This document shows, piece by piece, positions 8,406-18,030 of a DNA stretch of 38,023 bases. The notes beneath the pieces were generated by a model, which had not been told where the DNA came from, did not search any database, and saw nothing but the letters and a program-made list of their open reading frames with translations. The position numbers and the translations under genes are program-made. How positions within the stretch are numbered: position 1 is the first letter of the stretch; every line of letters starts with the position of its first letter. Source of the DNA: Rhodocyclales bacterium (GTDB lineage: Bacteria > Pseudomonadota > Gammaproteobacteria > Burkholderiales > Rhodocyclaceae). The stretch spans positions 1 to 38,023 of the forward strand of contig JACRIY010000014.1 of NCBI GenBank assembly GCA_016235805.1, written 5' to 3'.

Positions 8406-9350
8406 TCAGGTAGAGCCTTGGACCAGCGTCAGAATCAGCGGAGTGGTCAAGGCGGCAATGCTGATCGAGATGACCAGGCTACCCGCCACGGCGCCTTCGA
8501 GAACCTTGAACTGCCGCGACATCAGATAGACGTTGGCGCCGACGCCGATCGAGGCCAGCAGGACGACGACCTGGGTTTCCATCGGTGGCAGGCCGATCAG
8601 GCGTGCAAGCAGCCACACCACCAGGGGCTGAAGCAGGACCTTGATGCCCGAGATGGCCAGGCTGATGCGCAGGCCGACGCGGATGCCATATTCCGCCAGG
8701 CCCATGCCAAGGGCGACCAATGCCAGCGGGGCCGCCGCCTGACCGATCATGGCAAGGGGAGCATCAAGCGGTGCCGGAATGGAAAATCCGAGCAGGCCGA
8801 ACAGGGCGCCGGAGACGATGGCGGCGACGATGGGGTTGGTCAGCACGGCTATCAGGGTGCGCGCGCCGCCATGCAGGCTCAGGCTGCCGTGCCTGGCCCA
8901 TTCCACGGACGCGGTCACCAGCGTCCATAAAGTCAGTGCATTGAAGACCAGGATCAGCGCCACGGAAGGCGTCGCCGCTTCGCCGAGGATCAGGGTCGAC
9001 AGCGGCAAGCCGAGCATCACGTTGTTCGAGAAGATACCGCCTAGGGCGAACACCGACTGCTCGACGCCGTTCATCGCGAACAGCTTCCAGGCGATCACGC
9101 GTCCAATGACGAAGACCAGCAGGCAGCCGCCGAAGAATGCCAGCAGCAAGCGTCCGTCGACCGGCGGCAAGCTGGAAACCCTGCTCATCAGGCGAAACAG
9201 CATCACCGGCAGGGCGACCGAAAACACCAGCCAGGAAAGCCCCTGCGACCAGCCGGCGGGCATCCGGGCGGAGCGCTTCAGCGCATAGCCGACCAGCACG
9301 AGCGCGAACAGCGGAACAGCCAGCCCGAGGTTGGCGAGGAAGGTATTCAT
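8406..9350 (-). CDS. AEC (auxin efflux carrier) family permease
   Basis: A 314-residue hydrophobic protein with about ten membrane segments and the family's two-part symmetry: LAVPLFALVLVGYALKR near the N-terminus, and glycine/asparagine-rich turns (FALGGIFSNNVMLGLPL) in the middle. The AEC family includes transporters for malate and other dicarboxylates. It is the last gene in the same direction after ttuC-ttdA-ttdB-DUF1330, 70 bp from its neighbour. I infer that it moves tartrate or a related dicarboxylate across the inner membrane. No substrate-specific residue can be named. Confidence 0.85.
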   Translation of the reverse strand: MNTFLANLGLAVPLFALVLVGYALKRSARMPAGWSQGLSWLVFSVALPVMLFRLMSRVSSLPPVDGRLLLAFFGGCLLVFVIGRVIAWKLFAMNGVEQSVFALGGIFSNNVMLGLPLSTLILGEAATPSVALILVFNALTLWTLVTASVEWARHGSLSLHGGARTLIAVLTNPIVAAIVSGALFGLLGFSIPAPLDAPLAMIGQAAAPLALVALGMGLAEYGIRVGLRISLAISGIKVLLQPLVVWLLARLIGLPPMETQVVVLLASIGVGANVYLMSRQFKVLEGAVAGSLVISISIAALTTPLILTLVQGST

Positions 9351-9420
9351 GCGTCAGCCTGTCCGCTTGCGCCGGGCAGGCGCTGGAAGTTCCGGCGCGC
9401 AGGCCGCGGTGGTGCGGCGC

Positions 9421-9711
9421 TCAAATGCCGTCGATGATGCGAATCTCCCGCTCGGCACCATCGGCAAGTGCGGCCAGCGCTGCTTGGTAGCCGGGGCTGT
9501 CGTGGGTGGCAGTGGCTTGCGCGACGCTGTCGAACTCGATCAGCACGGTGCGCTGCATGAGCCCCAGCTCGTACACCTTGGCCGGTTCGCCGCGTGCCAG
9601 GAAACGGCCGCCACCGGCCGTGATCGCGGGTCCGGCCAGCGCGGCATAGGCCGCCAGCTTGGCGGCGTCGTTTACAGAGCGGTAGGTGCTGATCCAATAG
9701 GCCTTGGGCAT
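9421..9711 (-). CDS. DUF1330 family small protein
   Basis: A 96-residue protein starting at ATG 9711 with AAAGGA eight bases upstream. The sequence MPKAYWISTYRSV ... GGRFLARG ... VLIEFDSVAQA matches the DUF1330 ferredoxin-like dimeric alpha/beta-barrel fold. Such proteins often accompany catabolic operons; no reaction is established. It lies 80 bp after ttdB and 70 bp before the permease, in the same direction, so it is probably part of the tartrate operon. Confidence 0.82.
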   Translation of the reverse strand: MPKAYWISTYRSVNDAAKLAAYAALAGPAITAGGGRFLARGEPAKVYELGLMQRTVLIEFDSVAQATATHDSPGYQAALAALADGAEREIRIIDGI

Positions 9712-9791
9712 GGGATTCCTTTCAGTCGATCGTGCATGGCGTGAAGCGCGCTCCATTATCGGCCGTTTCCCACCGCGTGCTCCGCCCCCGC

Positions 9792-10403
9792 CTACTTGAT
9801 GAAGCGAACCTGGCTCTTGATCTTGTCCATGATCGGCTTCTTCTTTTCGTTGAAGACCGCCTTGTTTTGCTCGATCAAATTGTTGCCTTTGGTGTCGATG
9901 GAAATGATCAGCGGGCCGAATTCCCTGACGCGGTTGACCCACAGGGTTTCGGGCATGCCGAGGTCCTGCCATTCGGCGCGCTCGATTTCCTCGACCTGGG
10001 TCGCCGCAAGGACGGCGCAGCCACCGGGAAAGATGGCGTGAACCGCCTTGTGCTCCTTACAGCCGGCCATGGTCTCCGGCCCCATGCCGCCCTTGCCGAC
10101 GATTAGCTTGACGCCAGTCTGTTTGATGAATTCGCGCTCGAATTTTTCCATGCGCATGCTAGTGGTCGGCCCGATCGACACCATCTCGAACTTTCCGTCA
10201 TCCTTCTTGCGCACGATGGGGCCGGCATGGAAGATGGCGCCACCACGAATGTCGACGGGCAACTCGCGCTTCAACTCGATCAGGCGGCGGTGGGCGACGT
10301 CACGACAGGTGACAAGGTGCCCGGTCAGGTACACCACGTCGCCGACGTTGAGGCCTTCGAGGTCCTCATCCTTGATCGGCGTGCTCAGAATTTTCTTGGT
10401 CAC
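9792..10403 (-). CDS. ttdB: L(+)-tartrate dehydratase subunit beta
   Basis: A 203-residue protein, the swivelling beta subunit that with TtdA dehydrates L(+)-tartrate to oxaloacetate. It starts with GTG at 10403, overlapping the ttdA stop by 4 bp (GTGA), which implies coupled synthesis of the two subunits. The sequence follows E. coli TtdB closely: TPIKDEDL near the start, [53 protein letters not shown]-type loop ([12 protein letters not shown]), and an [13 protein letters not shown] end. The related class I fumarase beta domain is an alternative, but the split-subunit arrangement and context favour tartrate. Confidence 0.92.
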   Translation of the reverse strand: MTKKILSTPIKDEDLEGLNVGDVVYLTGHLVTCRDVAHRRLIELKRELPVDIRGGAIFHAGPIVRKKDDGKFEMVSIGPTTSMRMEKFEREFIKQTGVKLIVGKGGMGPETMAGCKEHKAVHAIFPGGCAVLAATQVEEIERAEWQDLGMPETLWVNRVREFGPLIISIDTKGNNLIEQNKAVFNEKKKPIMDKIKSQVRFIK

Positions 10404-11299
10404 AGCACGGCTCCCTTGTGCGAGATGATTTCGTAGGAAAGGTCGGCCTTGAAGCGGATCTTGCCGCGCCGGTGCGCCCAGCAACCGGTCGATACGGCGA
10501 CACCAATTGTCGAGGGATGCCGCGCGGACGCTTCGATATTGACGCCCATGACGCTGTTGGCACCGGTCAGGCCCTGGGGGCCGATGCCGACTTCATTCAG
10601 GCCTTCTTCGAGCAGCTTCTCCATCAAGGCCGCATTTTCGTTGGCATTGCGGGATCCCACTTCACGCAGGATTGCCCGCTTGGAAAGACGCGCCGCCGTT
10701 TCGGCGGATGTCGATACCCCGATGCCGACCAGCAGTGGCGGGCAGGCATTGACGCCCCGTGACGTGATCACGTCGAACACGAAATCGGTGACGCCTTCGT
10801 AGCCCTCGCCGGGCATCAGCACCGTGGCCTTGCCCGGCAGGGTGCAGCCGCCACCCGCCATATAGACGTCGATTGTGGCACCGTCATCGTCGGGAACGAT
10901 TTCCCAGTCCAGCCAGGGAATATTGGTGCCGGTATTGGTGCCGGTGTTCTTCTCGTCGAAGGTCTCTACCGCGTTGTGGCGCAGAGGGCCCATACGGGTC
11001 GCGCCCTGAGTTGCGTTGCGCAGGATTTCCTCAAGTTCGCCGAGCAAGGGAAACCTCGCTCCGGCCTTGATGAAATACTGGATGACGCCCGTATCCTGGC
11101 AACTCGGACGATCGAGCTTGTCCGCTGCCTCCTGGTTGTCGGCCATCGACGTATAGACCGCCTTGGCCAACGGGTTGGTTTCAAATGTGCGCAGTTCCGC
11201 CAGCTTGTCCTTCACGTCGTTCGGCAAGCGCTTGCCGATGTAGGACGTGAATTTGGCCATCGTATCTGTCATGTCCTGTATCGATTGATCCTTGTTCAC
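10400..11299 (-). CDS. ttdA: L(+)-tartrate dehydratase subunit alpha
   Basis: A 299-residue Fe-S hydro-lyase subunit. The start is GTG at 11299, backed by AAGGAG six bases upstream. It resembles E. coli TtdA along its full length: [58 protein letters not shown], and [14 protein letters not shown] at the end. Cysteines in [14 protein letters not shown] and NACPP are candidate ligands of the catalytic [4Fe-4S] cluster. It lies 32 bp after the tartrate dehydrogenase gene and overlaps ttdB. The cluster is expected to be oxygen-sensitive, as in the E. coli enzyme. Confidence 0.93.
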   Translation of the reverse strand: MNKDQSIQDMTDTMAKFTSYIGKRLPNDVKDKLAELRTFETNPLAKAVYTSMADNQEAADKLDRPSCQDTGVIQYFIKAGARFPLLGELEEILRNATQGATRMGPLRHNAVETFDEKNTGTNTGTNIPWLDWEIVPDDDGATIDVYMAGGGCTLPGKATVLMPGEGYEGVTDFVFDVITSRGVNACPPLLVGIGVSTSAETAARLSKRAILREVGSRNANENAALMEKLLEEGLNEVGIGPQGLTGANSVMGVNIEASARHPSTIGVAVSTGCWAHRRGKIRFKADLSYEIISHKGAVL

Positions 11300-11331
11300 G
11301 GTGTTCTCCTTGGGTAGATTCAGTGCATGGG

Positions 11332-12399
11332 TCAGACTGTTGCCACTACAGAAGCGACCGACTTTCCAACTTCCGAGGTCGTTGCCTCGCCGCCCATGTC
11401 GGGGGTACGCGGGCCTTCTGCGGTTACGGTTTCAATGGCGCGCATGATGGTCGCGGCGGCCTCCGGGTGGCCCAGGTGTTCCAGCATCATCGCGCCGCAC
11501 CAGATCTGGCCGATGGGATTGGCGATCCCCTTGCCGTAGATGTCAGGCGCCGAGCCATGCACCGGCTCGAACAGGGACGGAAACAAGCGTTCCGGATTCA
11601 GGTTGGCCGAGGGCGCGATGCCGATGGTGCCGGTACAGGCCGGGCCGAGGTCGGAGAGGATGTCGCCGAACAGGTTGGAGGCCACCACCACGTCGAACCA
11701 GTCCGGGTTGCGCACGAAATGCGCGGTGAGGATGTCGATGTGGTACTTGTCGCTGCGGATCGCCGGGTAGTTCGCCGCCATCTCCGCGAAGCGCTCGTCC
11801 CACCAGGGCATGGAAATCGAAATGCCATTGGACTTGGTGGCCGAGGTGACATGCTTCTTCGGCCGCGTCATCGCCAGCTCGAAAGCGAACTTCATGATGC
11901 GGTCCGTGCCGCGGCGGGTGAAGATGCTTTCCTGGATCACGGTTTCCCGCTCGGTGCCCTCGAACATGCGGCCGCCGACGCTGGAATACTCGCCCTCGGT
12001 GTTTTCGCGCACCACGTAGAAATCGATCTCGCCCACCTTGCGGTTGGCCAGCGGGCAGGGCACGCCGGGCATCAGGCGCACCGGGCGCAGGTTTACGTAC
12101 TGGTCGAACTCGCGGCGGAACTTGAGCAGCGAGCCCCACAGCGAGATGTGGTCGGGCACCTTGTCCGGCCAGCCGGCGGCGCCGAAGAAGATGGCGTCGT
12201 GGCCGCCGATCTGCCGCTTCCAGTCGTCGGGCATCATTTGCCCGTGCTTGAGGTAGTAGTCGCAGCTCCAGTCGAATTCGTCGAACTGCAGGGCAATCCC
12301 AAAGCGGCTGGCGGTGGCCTGCAGCACGCGCATTCCTTCGGGCACCACTTCACGGCCGATGCCGTCGCCGGGGATGACAGCGATGCGATGCGGGGTCAT
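11332..12399 (-). CDS. ttuC: Tartrate dehydrogenase/decarboxylase (isocitrate dehydrogenase family)
   Basis: A 355-residue beta-decarboxylating dehydrogenase. ATG at 12399 is preceded by GGAAGGAC and begins MTPHRIAVIPGDGIGREVVP, the family start. Other landmarks are REFDQYVNLRPVRL, VRENTEGEYSSVGGR (the substrate and metal region), and NLFGDILSDLGPACTGTIG with EPVHGSAPDI for NAD binding. Members oxidise or decarboxylate tartrate or D-malate with NAD+ and Mn2+. The ttdAB neighbours point to tartrate; a D-malate dehydrogenase (DmlA) is the main alternative. It lies 35 bp after dctP and 32 bp before ttdA. Confidence 0.88.
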   Translation of the reverse strand: MTPHRIAVIPGDGIGREVVPEGMRVLQATASRFGIALQFDEFDWSCDYYLKHGQMMPDDWKRQIGGHDAIFFGAAGWPDKVPDHISLWGSLLKFRREFDQYVNLRPVRLMPGVPCPLANRKVGEIDFYVVRENTEGEYSSVGGRMFEGTERETVIQESIFTRRGTDRIMKFAFELAMTRPKKHVTSATKSNGISISMPWWDERFAEMAANYPAIRSDKYHIDILTAHFVRNPDWFDVVVASNLFGDILSDLGPACTGTIGIAPSANLNPERLFPSLFEPVHGSAPDIYGKGIANPIGQIWCGAMMLEHLGHPEAAATIMRAIETVTAEGPRTPDMGGEATTSEVGKSVASVVATV

Positions 12400-12434
12400 G
12401 GCGATGTCCTTCCGGGTAACCGATCCGGCCTGCC

Positions 12435-13448
12435 TCAAAGCTTGCTCGGATCGAAGTTGGTTTCTTTGTAGATCGACTGCAGGAAGGGCTTGCCGACGCG
12501 ATCGGCCATTTCCGTATGGGTCTTGGCCATGGCCTTTTTCCAGCTGTTCCGCTCTTCCGGGGTCAGGGTAATCACCTGGGTCTTGCCGGACTTGCGGATG
12601 GCATCGAGCCCGTCCTGGTTTTCCTTCACCGTCGCGGCGTGGAAATATTCCGTGGTTTCCGCCATCGCCGCTTCGAGTGCGCTGCGGATGTTGGGCGGCA
12701 GTCCGTTCCAGAACTTGGGATTGGTCACCACGGCGTAACCGTGGTAGCTGTGGTCGGACAGGGTCATGTACTTCTGTACCTCGTAGAGCTTGGTCGGGTA
12801 GATCACGTTGGTCGGATTTTCCTGGCCATCGACCACGCCCGTTTGCAGCGCGGTGTAGAGGTCGCCGAAGGCCATGACTTGGGACAAGGCGCCGACCGAG
12901 CGCATCTGCGCCTCGATCACTTTCGACGAGACGATGCGGATCTTCTGGCCCTTGAAGTCTTCCGCCTTGCGGATCGGCTTGTTGCTGGTGAGTTGCTTGA
13001 AGCCGTTGTTCCAGAAGGCCAGCCCATGCACGCCACGGGTTTCGAGCTTCTTCAGCAGTTGTTGGCCGATCGGCCCCTTGGTGATCTTGAGTTCCTCTTC
13101 GAAGTTATCGAACAGGAAGGGCAAGTCCAGCGCCTCGAATTCTTTGACGCCGAGAGGGCCGAACTTGCCCGGGGTCGGCGCCAGCATCTGCACCGCGCCC
13201 ATCTGCAAGGCCTCCAGTTCCTCCTTGTCCTTGTAGAGCGTGGAATTGTGGAAGACGTCGACCCGCACCGCGCCCCTGGTCTTTTCCTCGGCCAGCTTCT
13301 TGAAGTGCTCGATGGCCTTGCCCTTCGCGGTATCGGCGGCAACGACATGGCTGAACTTGATGACGATGGGGCTGGGTGCCTGGGCATGTGCCAGGCTCTG
13401 GAAGCCGATTGCTGTGGCGGCAATCGTCAGGGCGAACAGTTTTTTCAT
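12435..13448 (-). CDS. dctP: TRAP transporter substrate-binding protein DctP
   Basis: A 337-residue periplasmic binding protein with a signal peptide (MKKLFALTIAATAIGFQSLAHA). The body shows the DctP pattern: IKFSHVVAADTAKGKAIEHF, a basic segment KGQKIRIVSSKV (the family's carboxylate-binding arginine region), TALQTGVVDGQENP, and YTLSDHSYHGY-like aromatic region. GAGGAG precedes the start. It is first in the tartrate operon, so a C4-dicarboxylate such as tartrate is the probable ligand. The membrane subunits DctQ and DctM are absent from this window. Confidence 0.9.
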   Translation of the reverse strand: MKKLFALTIAATAIGFQSLAHAQAPSPIVIKFSHVVAADTAKGKAIEHFKKLAEEKTRGAVRVDVFHNSTLYKDKEELEALQMGAVQMLAPTPGKFGPLGVKEFEALDLPFLFDNFEEELKITKGPIGQQLLKKLETRGVHGLAFWNNGFKQLTSNKPIRKAEDFKGQKIRIVSSKVIEAQMRSVGALSQVMAFGDLYTALQTGVVDGQENPTNVIYPTKLYEVQKYMTLSDHSYHGYAVVTNPKFWNGLPPNIRSALEAAMAETTEYFHAATVKENQDGLDAIRKSGKTQVITLTPEERNSWKKAMAKTHTEMADRVGKPFLQSIYKETNFDPSKL

Positions 13449-13571
13449 GGTGACTCCTCGTGTGTGGTTATTCGGGAAACGGGCAAGACCTTTTGCTGGA
13501 AAAGACTTTATCGGTTTCCACCAAGGCTATAATCAACATACAGACAAACCATTATTTCCAACACAGCACAA
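13449..13571 (+). promoter_or_regulatory. Divergent promoter/operator region between dctP and the LysR gene
   Basis: This 123-bp AT-richer gap separates the tartrate operon from its divergent regulator. It holds a perfect inverted repeat TGGAAA (13497-13502) and TTTCCA (13515-13520) with a 12-bp spacer, the size expected of a LysR-type site. A TATAAT box at 13528-13533 suits the + strand regulator gene. TTTCCA recurs at 13555-13560. Assignment as operator is inference from position and symmetry. Confidence 0.5.
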
Positions 13572-14495
13572 ATGAGCGCTCCATCGGACCTCAACTTCTT
13601 CTCCACGCTGGTAAAAAATGGAAGCCTGTCGGCGACGGCGCGCGACTTCGATGTCACGCCATCAGCCGCCAGCAAATGGTTGAGCCAGCTGGAACAGCGC
13701 CTTGGGGTGCGACTGGTCAACCGGACCACGCGACGCATCTCGCTGACCAGCGAGGGCGAGGTCTATCTCGCCGAAGGCCGCCGCATCCTGGCCGAGATCG
13801 ATGAGCTGGAACAGACGGTTGCCAGCACGCGTGCCGCGCCGAAGGGCCTACTGAAGGTCAATGCGACGCTGGGTTTCGGGCGCAGTTATATCGCGCCGGC
13901 GATCTCCCGTTTCGCGCGCGAATATCCGGATCTGGAAGTGCAATTGCTGTTGACGGATCGGCCGCTGAATCTTGCCGAGGAGGCCATCGACATCGGCATC
14001 CGCTTCGGCGAACCGCCGGATTCACGGGTTGTCGCGCGCAAGATCGCCAACAACCGGCGGCGCATTTTCGCCGCGCCCGCCTACCTGAAGCGCCATGGTC
14101 GCCCGCAGCTGCCCAATGATCTCACACAGCATAATTGTCTGATCCTGCGCCAGGACGATACGGCTTTCGGTCTGTGGCGATTCACCAAGGGGCGCAAATC
14201 GCAGACGGTCAAGCTGCGCGGCACGATGAGCAGCAACGATGGCGAAGTGGTTCTGAACTGGGCGCTGGACGGCCATGGCATCCTGATGCGCGCGGAATGG
14301 GATGCCGCCCGGTTTCTGCGCAATGGGCGCCTGGAAGTCATCCTTGACGATTTCGAATTGCCGCCCGCCGACATCTACGCCATCTACCCGCAGAAGCACA
14401 ACCTGGCGGCGAAGGTCAGGATTTTTGTGGATTTCCTGATCCGGCACTTTCATGGGCCCGACCGCAAGACGGCGATCAAGGCCAAGGCCTGGTAG
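13572..14495 (+). CDS. LysR-type regulator of the tartrate cluster (DmlR/TtdR-like)
   Basis: A 307-residue LysR-family protein. Residues about 1-60 form the winged HTH (LNFFSTLVKNGSLSATARDF, then SAASKWLSQLEQRLGVRLVN); the rest is the inducer-binding domain, with GRSYIAPAISRFAREYPDLE and AIDIGIRFGEPPDS. It is divergent from the tartrate operon over a 123-bp gap with an inverted repeat, the standard layout for a LysR activator and its target. Resemblance to the DmlR/TtdR subgroup, which responds to D-malate or tartrate, supports the same role here. The effector is inferred. Confidence 0.9.
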   Translation: MSAPSDLNFFSTLVKNGSLSATARDFDVTPSAASKWLSQLEQRLGVRLVNRTTRRISLTSEGEVYLAEGRRILAEIDELEQTVASTRAAPKGLLKVNATLGFGRSYIAPAISRFAREYPDLEVQLLLTDRPLNLAEEAIDIGIRFGEPPDSRVVARKIANNRRRIFAAPAYLKRHGRPQLPNDLTQHNCLILRQDDTAFGLWRFTKGRKSQTVKLRGTMSSNDGEVVLNWALDGHGILMRAEWDAARFLRNGRLEVILDDFELPPADIYAIYPQKHNLAAKVRIFVDFLIRHFHGPDRKTAIKAKAW

Positions 14496-14646
14496 TGTTG
14501 CCGCCGAGCGAACCCTAGCATGCCCGCTTCGTAGGCCGGCGGCGCAAGCGGGCGTTCGACGTCCACAACGCTTCTCGAAAATGTTTATGGTACGAACATG
14601 GGTTCCGCCTCGATTCAGTCGCACAGGTATCCGGCAAGCGACGAGC

Positions 14647-14680
14647 GCGTCCTATACTGACGGCCTGATCGAGACAGGGA
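14647..14680 (+). promoter_or_regulatory. yciA leader block with TATACT box, shared with 7523-7554
   Basis: It contains TATACT at 14653-14658, a fair -10 element, and ends in the GGGAG ribosome binding site of yciA. No clear -35 hexamer lies 17 bp upstream. The sequence is nearly repeated at 7523-7554, so it may be a conserved promoter module or a dispersed repeat. Confidence 0.4.
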
Positions 14681-14687
14681 GTCCAGC

Positions 14688-15083
14688 ATGGGCCACGAAG
14701 GCGTGAAGATAACGGGGCGCGAGCCGGTGCTGCGGGTGATGCCGATGCCGGCCGACATGAACGGCAACGGCGACATCTTCGGCGGCTGGGTGATGGCCCA
14801 GTGCGACATCGCCGCGGCGATTCCGGCGATGCGTTTGGCGCGCGGCCGCATCGCCACCGTGGCGGTCAACTCCTTCCTCTTCAAGCAGCCGATCTCGGTG
14901 GGCGACATCGTCAGTTTCTATGCCGAGATCGTCAAGGTCGGCCGCACCTCGATCACCGTCGATGTGCTGGTCTATGCCGAACGCAATCCGAGCAACCCGG
15001 TGGTGGTCAAGGTCACCGAGGCGCAGTTCACCTACGTCGCGATCCACGACGACGGCAGCAAGCGCGAGTTGCCGCAGGCCTGA
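14688..15083 (+). CDS. yciA: Acyl-CoA thioesterase, YciA family
   Basis: A 131-residue hot-dog thioesterase that hydrolyses acyl-CoA to free acid and CoA in the cytoplasm. The sequence MPADMNGNGDIFGGWVMAQC is the YciA signature, in which the Asp of NGDIFGG is catalytic; VNSFLFKQPISVGD and TEAQFTYVAI are also characteristic. The full family length is present. GGGAG lies 7 bp before the ATG. It sits alone between the LysR gene and the hybrid kinase. Confidence 0.92.
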   Translation: MGHEGVKITGREPVLRVMPMPADMNGNGDIFGGWVMAQCDIAAAIPAMRLARGRIATVAVNSFLFKQPISVGDIVSFYAEIVKVGRTSITVDVLVYAERNPSNPVVVKVTEAQFTYVAIHDDGSKRELPQA

Positions 15084-15133
15084 TGCGGCTGGATTTGTCA
15101 CCAAGCGACCAGGTCATGACGAATTCTGCGAAA

Positions 15134-15196
15134 AATTTCGAGCGAAGCGAGCCTATTGGTCGCCTCCCCGTGAGGGGAGGACGGGAGGGGCGGGCC
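15134..15196 (+). repeat. Intergenic hairpin repeat, copy A
   Basis: A 63-bp element: TTTCGAGCGAAGCGAGCC, about 9 variable bases, the perfect hairpin CCTCCCCGTGAGGGGAGG (15163-15180), then CGGGAGGGGCGGGCC. It is about 85% identical to the copy at 27722-27785. The rest of the 260-bp gap (15084-15343) between yciA and the histidine kinase shows no gene. Confidence 0.75.
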
Positions 15197-15343
15197 TTCA
15201 ATTCGCCTTTCCGGCCGAGCATCAAAGAACTTCATCGAAGCATTCCTGTTTGGTTCCGGCTTGGCCGGCTTAGGTAAGATAAGCCGTCCCGAGCGGCGAG
15301 GACCAACGACAGCTTCACGAGCCGACGCCACCATCGATTCTCC

Positions 15344-17992
15344 ATGACCCGGCAGCACGAAAACAATCCAGAGCGCAACGACGACGAAATCGACGAGCAG
15401 ATTTCGTGGGAGCCTTCGATCGCTTTTTTCAAGCTGGGCATCCATGCGCTGTTCCTGGGTGCCGCGGCCACCGTGGTGGTGATCCACTTCATGGCGCCGG
15501 ACCAGCCGATACGATTGCTCGGCCCGGCGCTGGTAGCGCTGCTGGGCGCGGCGGGCTGGACCCTGCTGGCGCGCGGCAGTATCCGCGCGGCCTTCAACAC
15601 GATGGTCCTCGGCGGCTGGCTCGTCACGACGGTGATCGCGGTATTTACGGGCGGCGCGCGCGCACCCATCGTGGTGGCATTTCCGATCGTCATCATGATG
15701 GTCGGTTGGCTGATCAGCGTCCGCGCCGCGGTGCTGATCGCATTGATGACGGTGCTGGAAATGGTCGGCCTGGTCTGGGCCGAAAGCGCCGGCGCGCTGC
15801 CGGCGCCACCCCCCTTCCTGCCCGCGCTGCATGGCACCGTGCTGGCCGTGGCCAGTCTGCTGGCGGCGGCGCTGGGCATATTTTTCGTGCGCTCGTACCA
15901 GAATCGGCTGGCTGAACTGCGTTCGGTCGACAAGGACCTCGTCCGCCGCAGTACCGAGCTCGAGGCCAACCGTGCCGACCTGAACCGGGCGCAGGCCGTG
16001 GGCAAGATCGGTAGCTGGATCTACGAAATCGACAACGACAGGATGATCCTTTCGGCCGAGACCTCGCGCATCTTCGGCCTGCCGGAAGGTGTCACCGGAA
16101 ACCGGGAAAGCTACCTGGCGCGGACCCATGCGCCCGACCGCGAACCGGTCGATCGGGCGTGGCAGGAGGCGATGCGCGGCGCCAGCTTCGACCAGGAGCA
16201 CCGCGTGGTGATCGGCGAGAAAATTCGCTGGGTCCGGCAGAAGGCCGAGTTCGAGTTCGGCCCCGACGGCAGGCCGGTTCGTGCCGTGGGCGTGACCCAG
16301 GACATCACCGCGCGCAAGGAAATCGAGCAGCGCCTGGCCGACTATCATGCGCACCTGGAGGAACTGGTCAGCGAGCGCACCGCCGAGCTGGCCTCGGCGC
16401 GGGATGCAGCGCAAGCGGCCAACGAAGCGAAGAGCCGTTTCCTGGCCAACATGAGCCACGAGATCCGTACGCCGCTGAACGCGATCATCGGCCTGACGCA
16501 CATGATGCGGCGCGCGGAAGCGACGGCGGAACAGGCGGAGCGCTTGCGCAAGGTCGATGATGCGGCGGAGCATCTGCTGGGCATTCTCAACGACGTGCTC
16601 GACCTGTCGAAGATCGAGGCCGGCAAGCTGGAACTGGAGCAGACCGACTTTGCCCTCGATACGGTGCTCGACCATGTGGTCTCGATGAGCGTTGGCGCGG
16701 CGCGCGCGGGGGGCATCGATATCCGGATGGACAGCGGCGACGTGCCGCATTGGTTGCACGGGGATCCGACGCGGCTGCGGCAGGCCCTGTACAACTACCT
16801 GAGCAACGCGATCAAGTTCACCGAACGCGGCAGCGTGACGTTGCGCGCCCGCCTGCTGGAAGAGAGCGGCGATGGCCTGCTGCTGCGTTTCGAAGTGGCG
16901 GACACTGGTGTCGGCATCGCCCCCGAAAAGATCGCCGGGCTGTTCCATGCCTTCGAGCAGGCCGACAGTTCGACCACGCGCAAGTATGGCGGCACGGGCC
17001 TCGGCCTGGTGATCACGCGGCGCCTGGCGATGCTGATGGGTGGCGAAGTCGGCGCCGAGAGTAAGGTAGAGGTGGGCAGCACGTTCTGGTTCACCGCGCG
17101 CCTGCAACGCGGGCAGGGCGCGATGCCGGGGGCGGTCAGGGCTGTCGGCGAAAGCGCCGAGATACGCCTGCGGAACAGCCATTCCGGCGCGCGCCTGTTG
17201 CTGGCCGAGGACAATGCCGTCAATCGCGAAGTGGCGCTCGACCTCTTGCACGGTGCCGGCCTCGATGCCGACATCGCGGTCGATGGTCGCGAAGCGGTCG
17301 CCCGGGCGGCTGCCGTCGCCTATGACCTGATCCTGATGGACATGCAGATGCCGCACATGGACGGGCTCGATGCGACGCGGGCCATCCGCAGGCTGCCGGG
17401 ACGCGAGCGCGTGCCGGTGGTGGCGATGACGGCCAACGCCTTCGACGACGATCGGCGCGCCTGCGCGGCGGCGGGCATGAACGACTTCGTCGCCAAGCCG
17501 GTTAACCCGCGCGATCTTTATGCGCTGCTGCTGAAGTGGCTGCCGTCCGCCGAGTCACCGCAAGCGGCGCTTGCCGGGGGCGCTGCGGCGGCCGAGTCGC
17601 GGCGGACGCCGAAACGGGAGATGCCGGAACTGGCCGCCGTTTCCGGCCTCGACGTCGCGCAGGGTCTGGCCATGACGGCGGGTGACGCGGCGTTGTACCG
17701 ACGCCTGCTGGAACTGTTTGTCGACACCCACGCGGAAGATCCGGCGCGATTGGACCGGGCCATGGCGGCGCGCGACCTCGGCCCGGTGAAGACCCTGGCT
17801 CACGGCCTGAAGAGTTCGGCGGCGTCGGTGGGAGCCGTCGCTGTCGCCGCCACGGCGACGGCGCTCGATAATGAGTTGCGCCGCGGCGCCAAAGCCGGTG
17901 ACGTCGAGGCCACCGCCGCGTCCCTCGCGAAGCAGCTTGCGGCCCTGGTCGAAGGCCTGCGCCAAGCGCTTGTCGAAGCGGAATTGAGTTGA
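15344..17992 (+). CDS. Hybrid sensor histidine kinase with PAS, HisKA, HATPase, receiver and Hpt domains
   Basis: An 882-residue membrane-bound phosphorelay protein. About five or six membrane segments occupy residues 25-185, with almost no periplasmic loop, so the signal is probably membrane or cytoplasmic. A PAS/PAC domain (about 215-325) is followed by HisKA with the phospho-His near 372 in [15 protein letters not shown] and an HATPase with [20 protein letters not shown] and GGTGLGLVI. The receiver has [11 protein letters not shown] and the phospho-Asp near 666 in [15 protein letters not shown]-terminal Hpt domain carries [12 protein letters not shown]. All phosphotransfer residues are present, as in BarA-type kinases. 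The FapA-like gene follows after 38 bp. Its partner is unknown; the c-di-GMP receivers of the next operon are candidates. Confidence 0.93.
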   Translation: MTRQHENNPERNDDEIDEQISWEPSIAFFKLGIHALFLGAAATVVVIHFMAPDQPIRLLGPALVALLGAAGWTLLARGSIRAAFNTMVLGGWLVTTVIAVFTGGARAPIVVAFPIVIMMVGWLISVRAAVLIALMTVLEMVGLVWAESAGALPAPPPFLPALHGTVLAVASLLAAALGIFFVRSYQNRLAELRSVDKDLVRRSTELEANRADLNRAQAVGKIGSWIYEIDNDRMILSAETSRIFGLPEGVTGNRESYLARTHAPDREPVDRAWQEAMRGASFDQEHRVVIGEKIRWVRQKAEFEFGPDGRPVRAVGVTQDITARKEIEQRLADYHAHLEELVSERTAELASARDAAQAANEAKSRFLANMSHEIRTPLNAIIGLTHMMRRAEATAEQAERLRKVDDAAEHLLGILNDVLDLSKIEAGKLELEQTDFALDTVLDHVVSMSVGAARAGGIDIRMDSGDVPHWLHGDPTRLRQALYNYLSNAIKFTERGSVTLRARLLEESGDGLLLRFEVADTGVGIAPEKIAGLFHAFEQADSSTTRKYGGTGLGLVITRRLAMLMGGEVGAESKVEVGSTFWFTARLQRGQGAMPGAVRAVGESAEIRLRNSHSGARLLLAEDNAVNREVALDLLHGAGLDADIAVDGREAVARAAAVAYDLILMDMQMPHMDGLDATRAIRRLPGRERVPVVAMTANAFDDDRRACAAAGMNDFVAKPVNPRDLYALLLKWLPSAESPQAALAGGAAAAESRRTPKREMPELAAVSGLDVAQGLAMTAGDAALYRRLLELFVDTHAEDPARLDRAMAARDLGPVKTLAHGLKSSAASVGAVAVAATATALDNELRRGAKAGDVEATAASLAKQLAALVEGLRQALVEAELS

Positions 17993-18030
17993 TGGGACCG
18001 CGTCGGCTGCCGGGCGGAGCGATGCGATAA

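Noticed and set aside
9792..11299. Two-subunit class I fumarase
   Set aside because: Close full-length resemblance to TtdA and TtdB and the tartrate dehydrogenase, LysR and DctP neighbours fit tartrate better.
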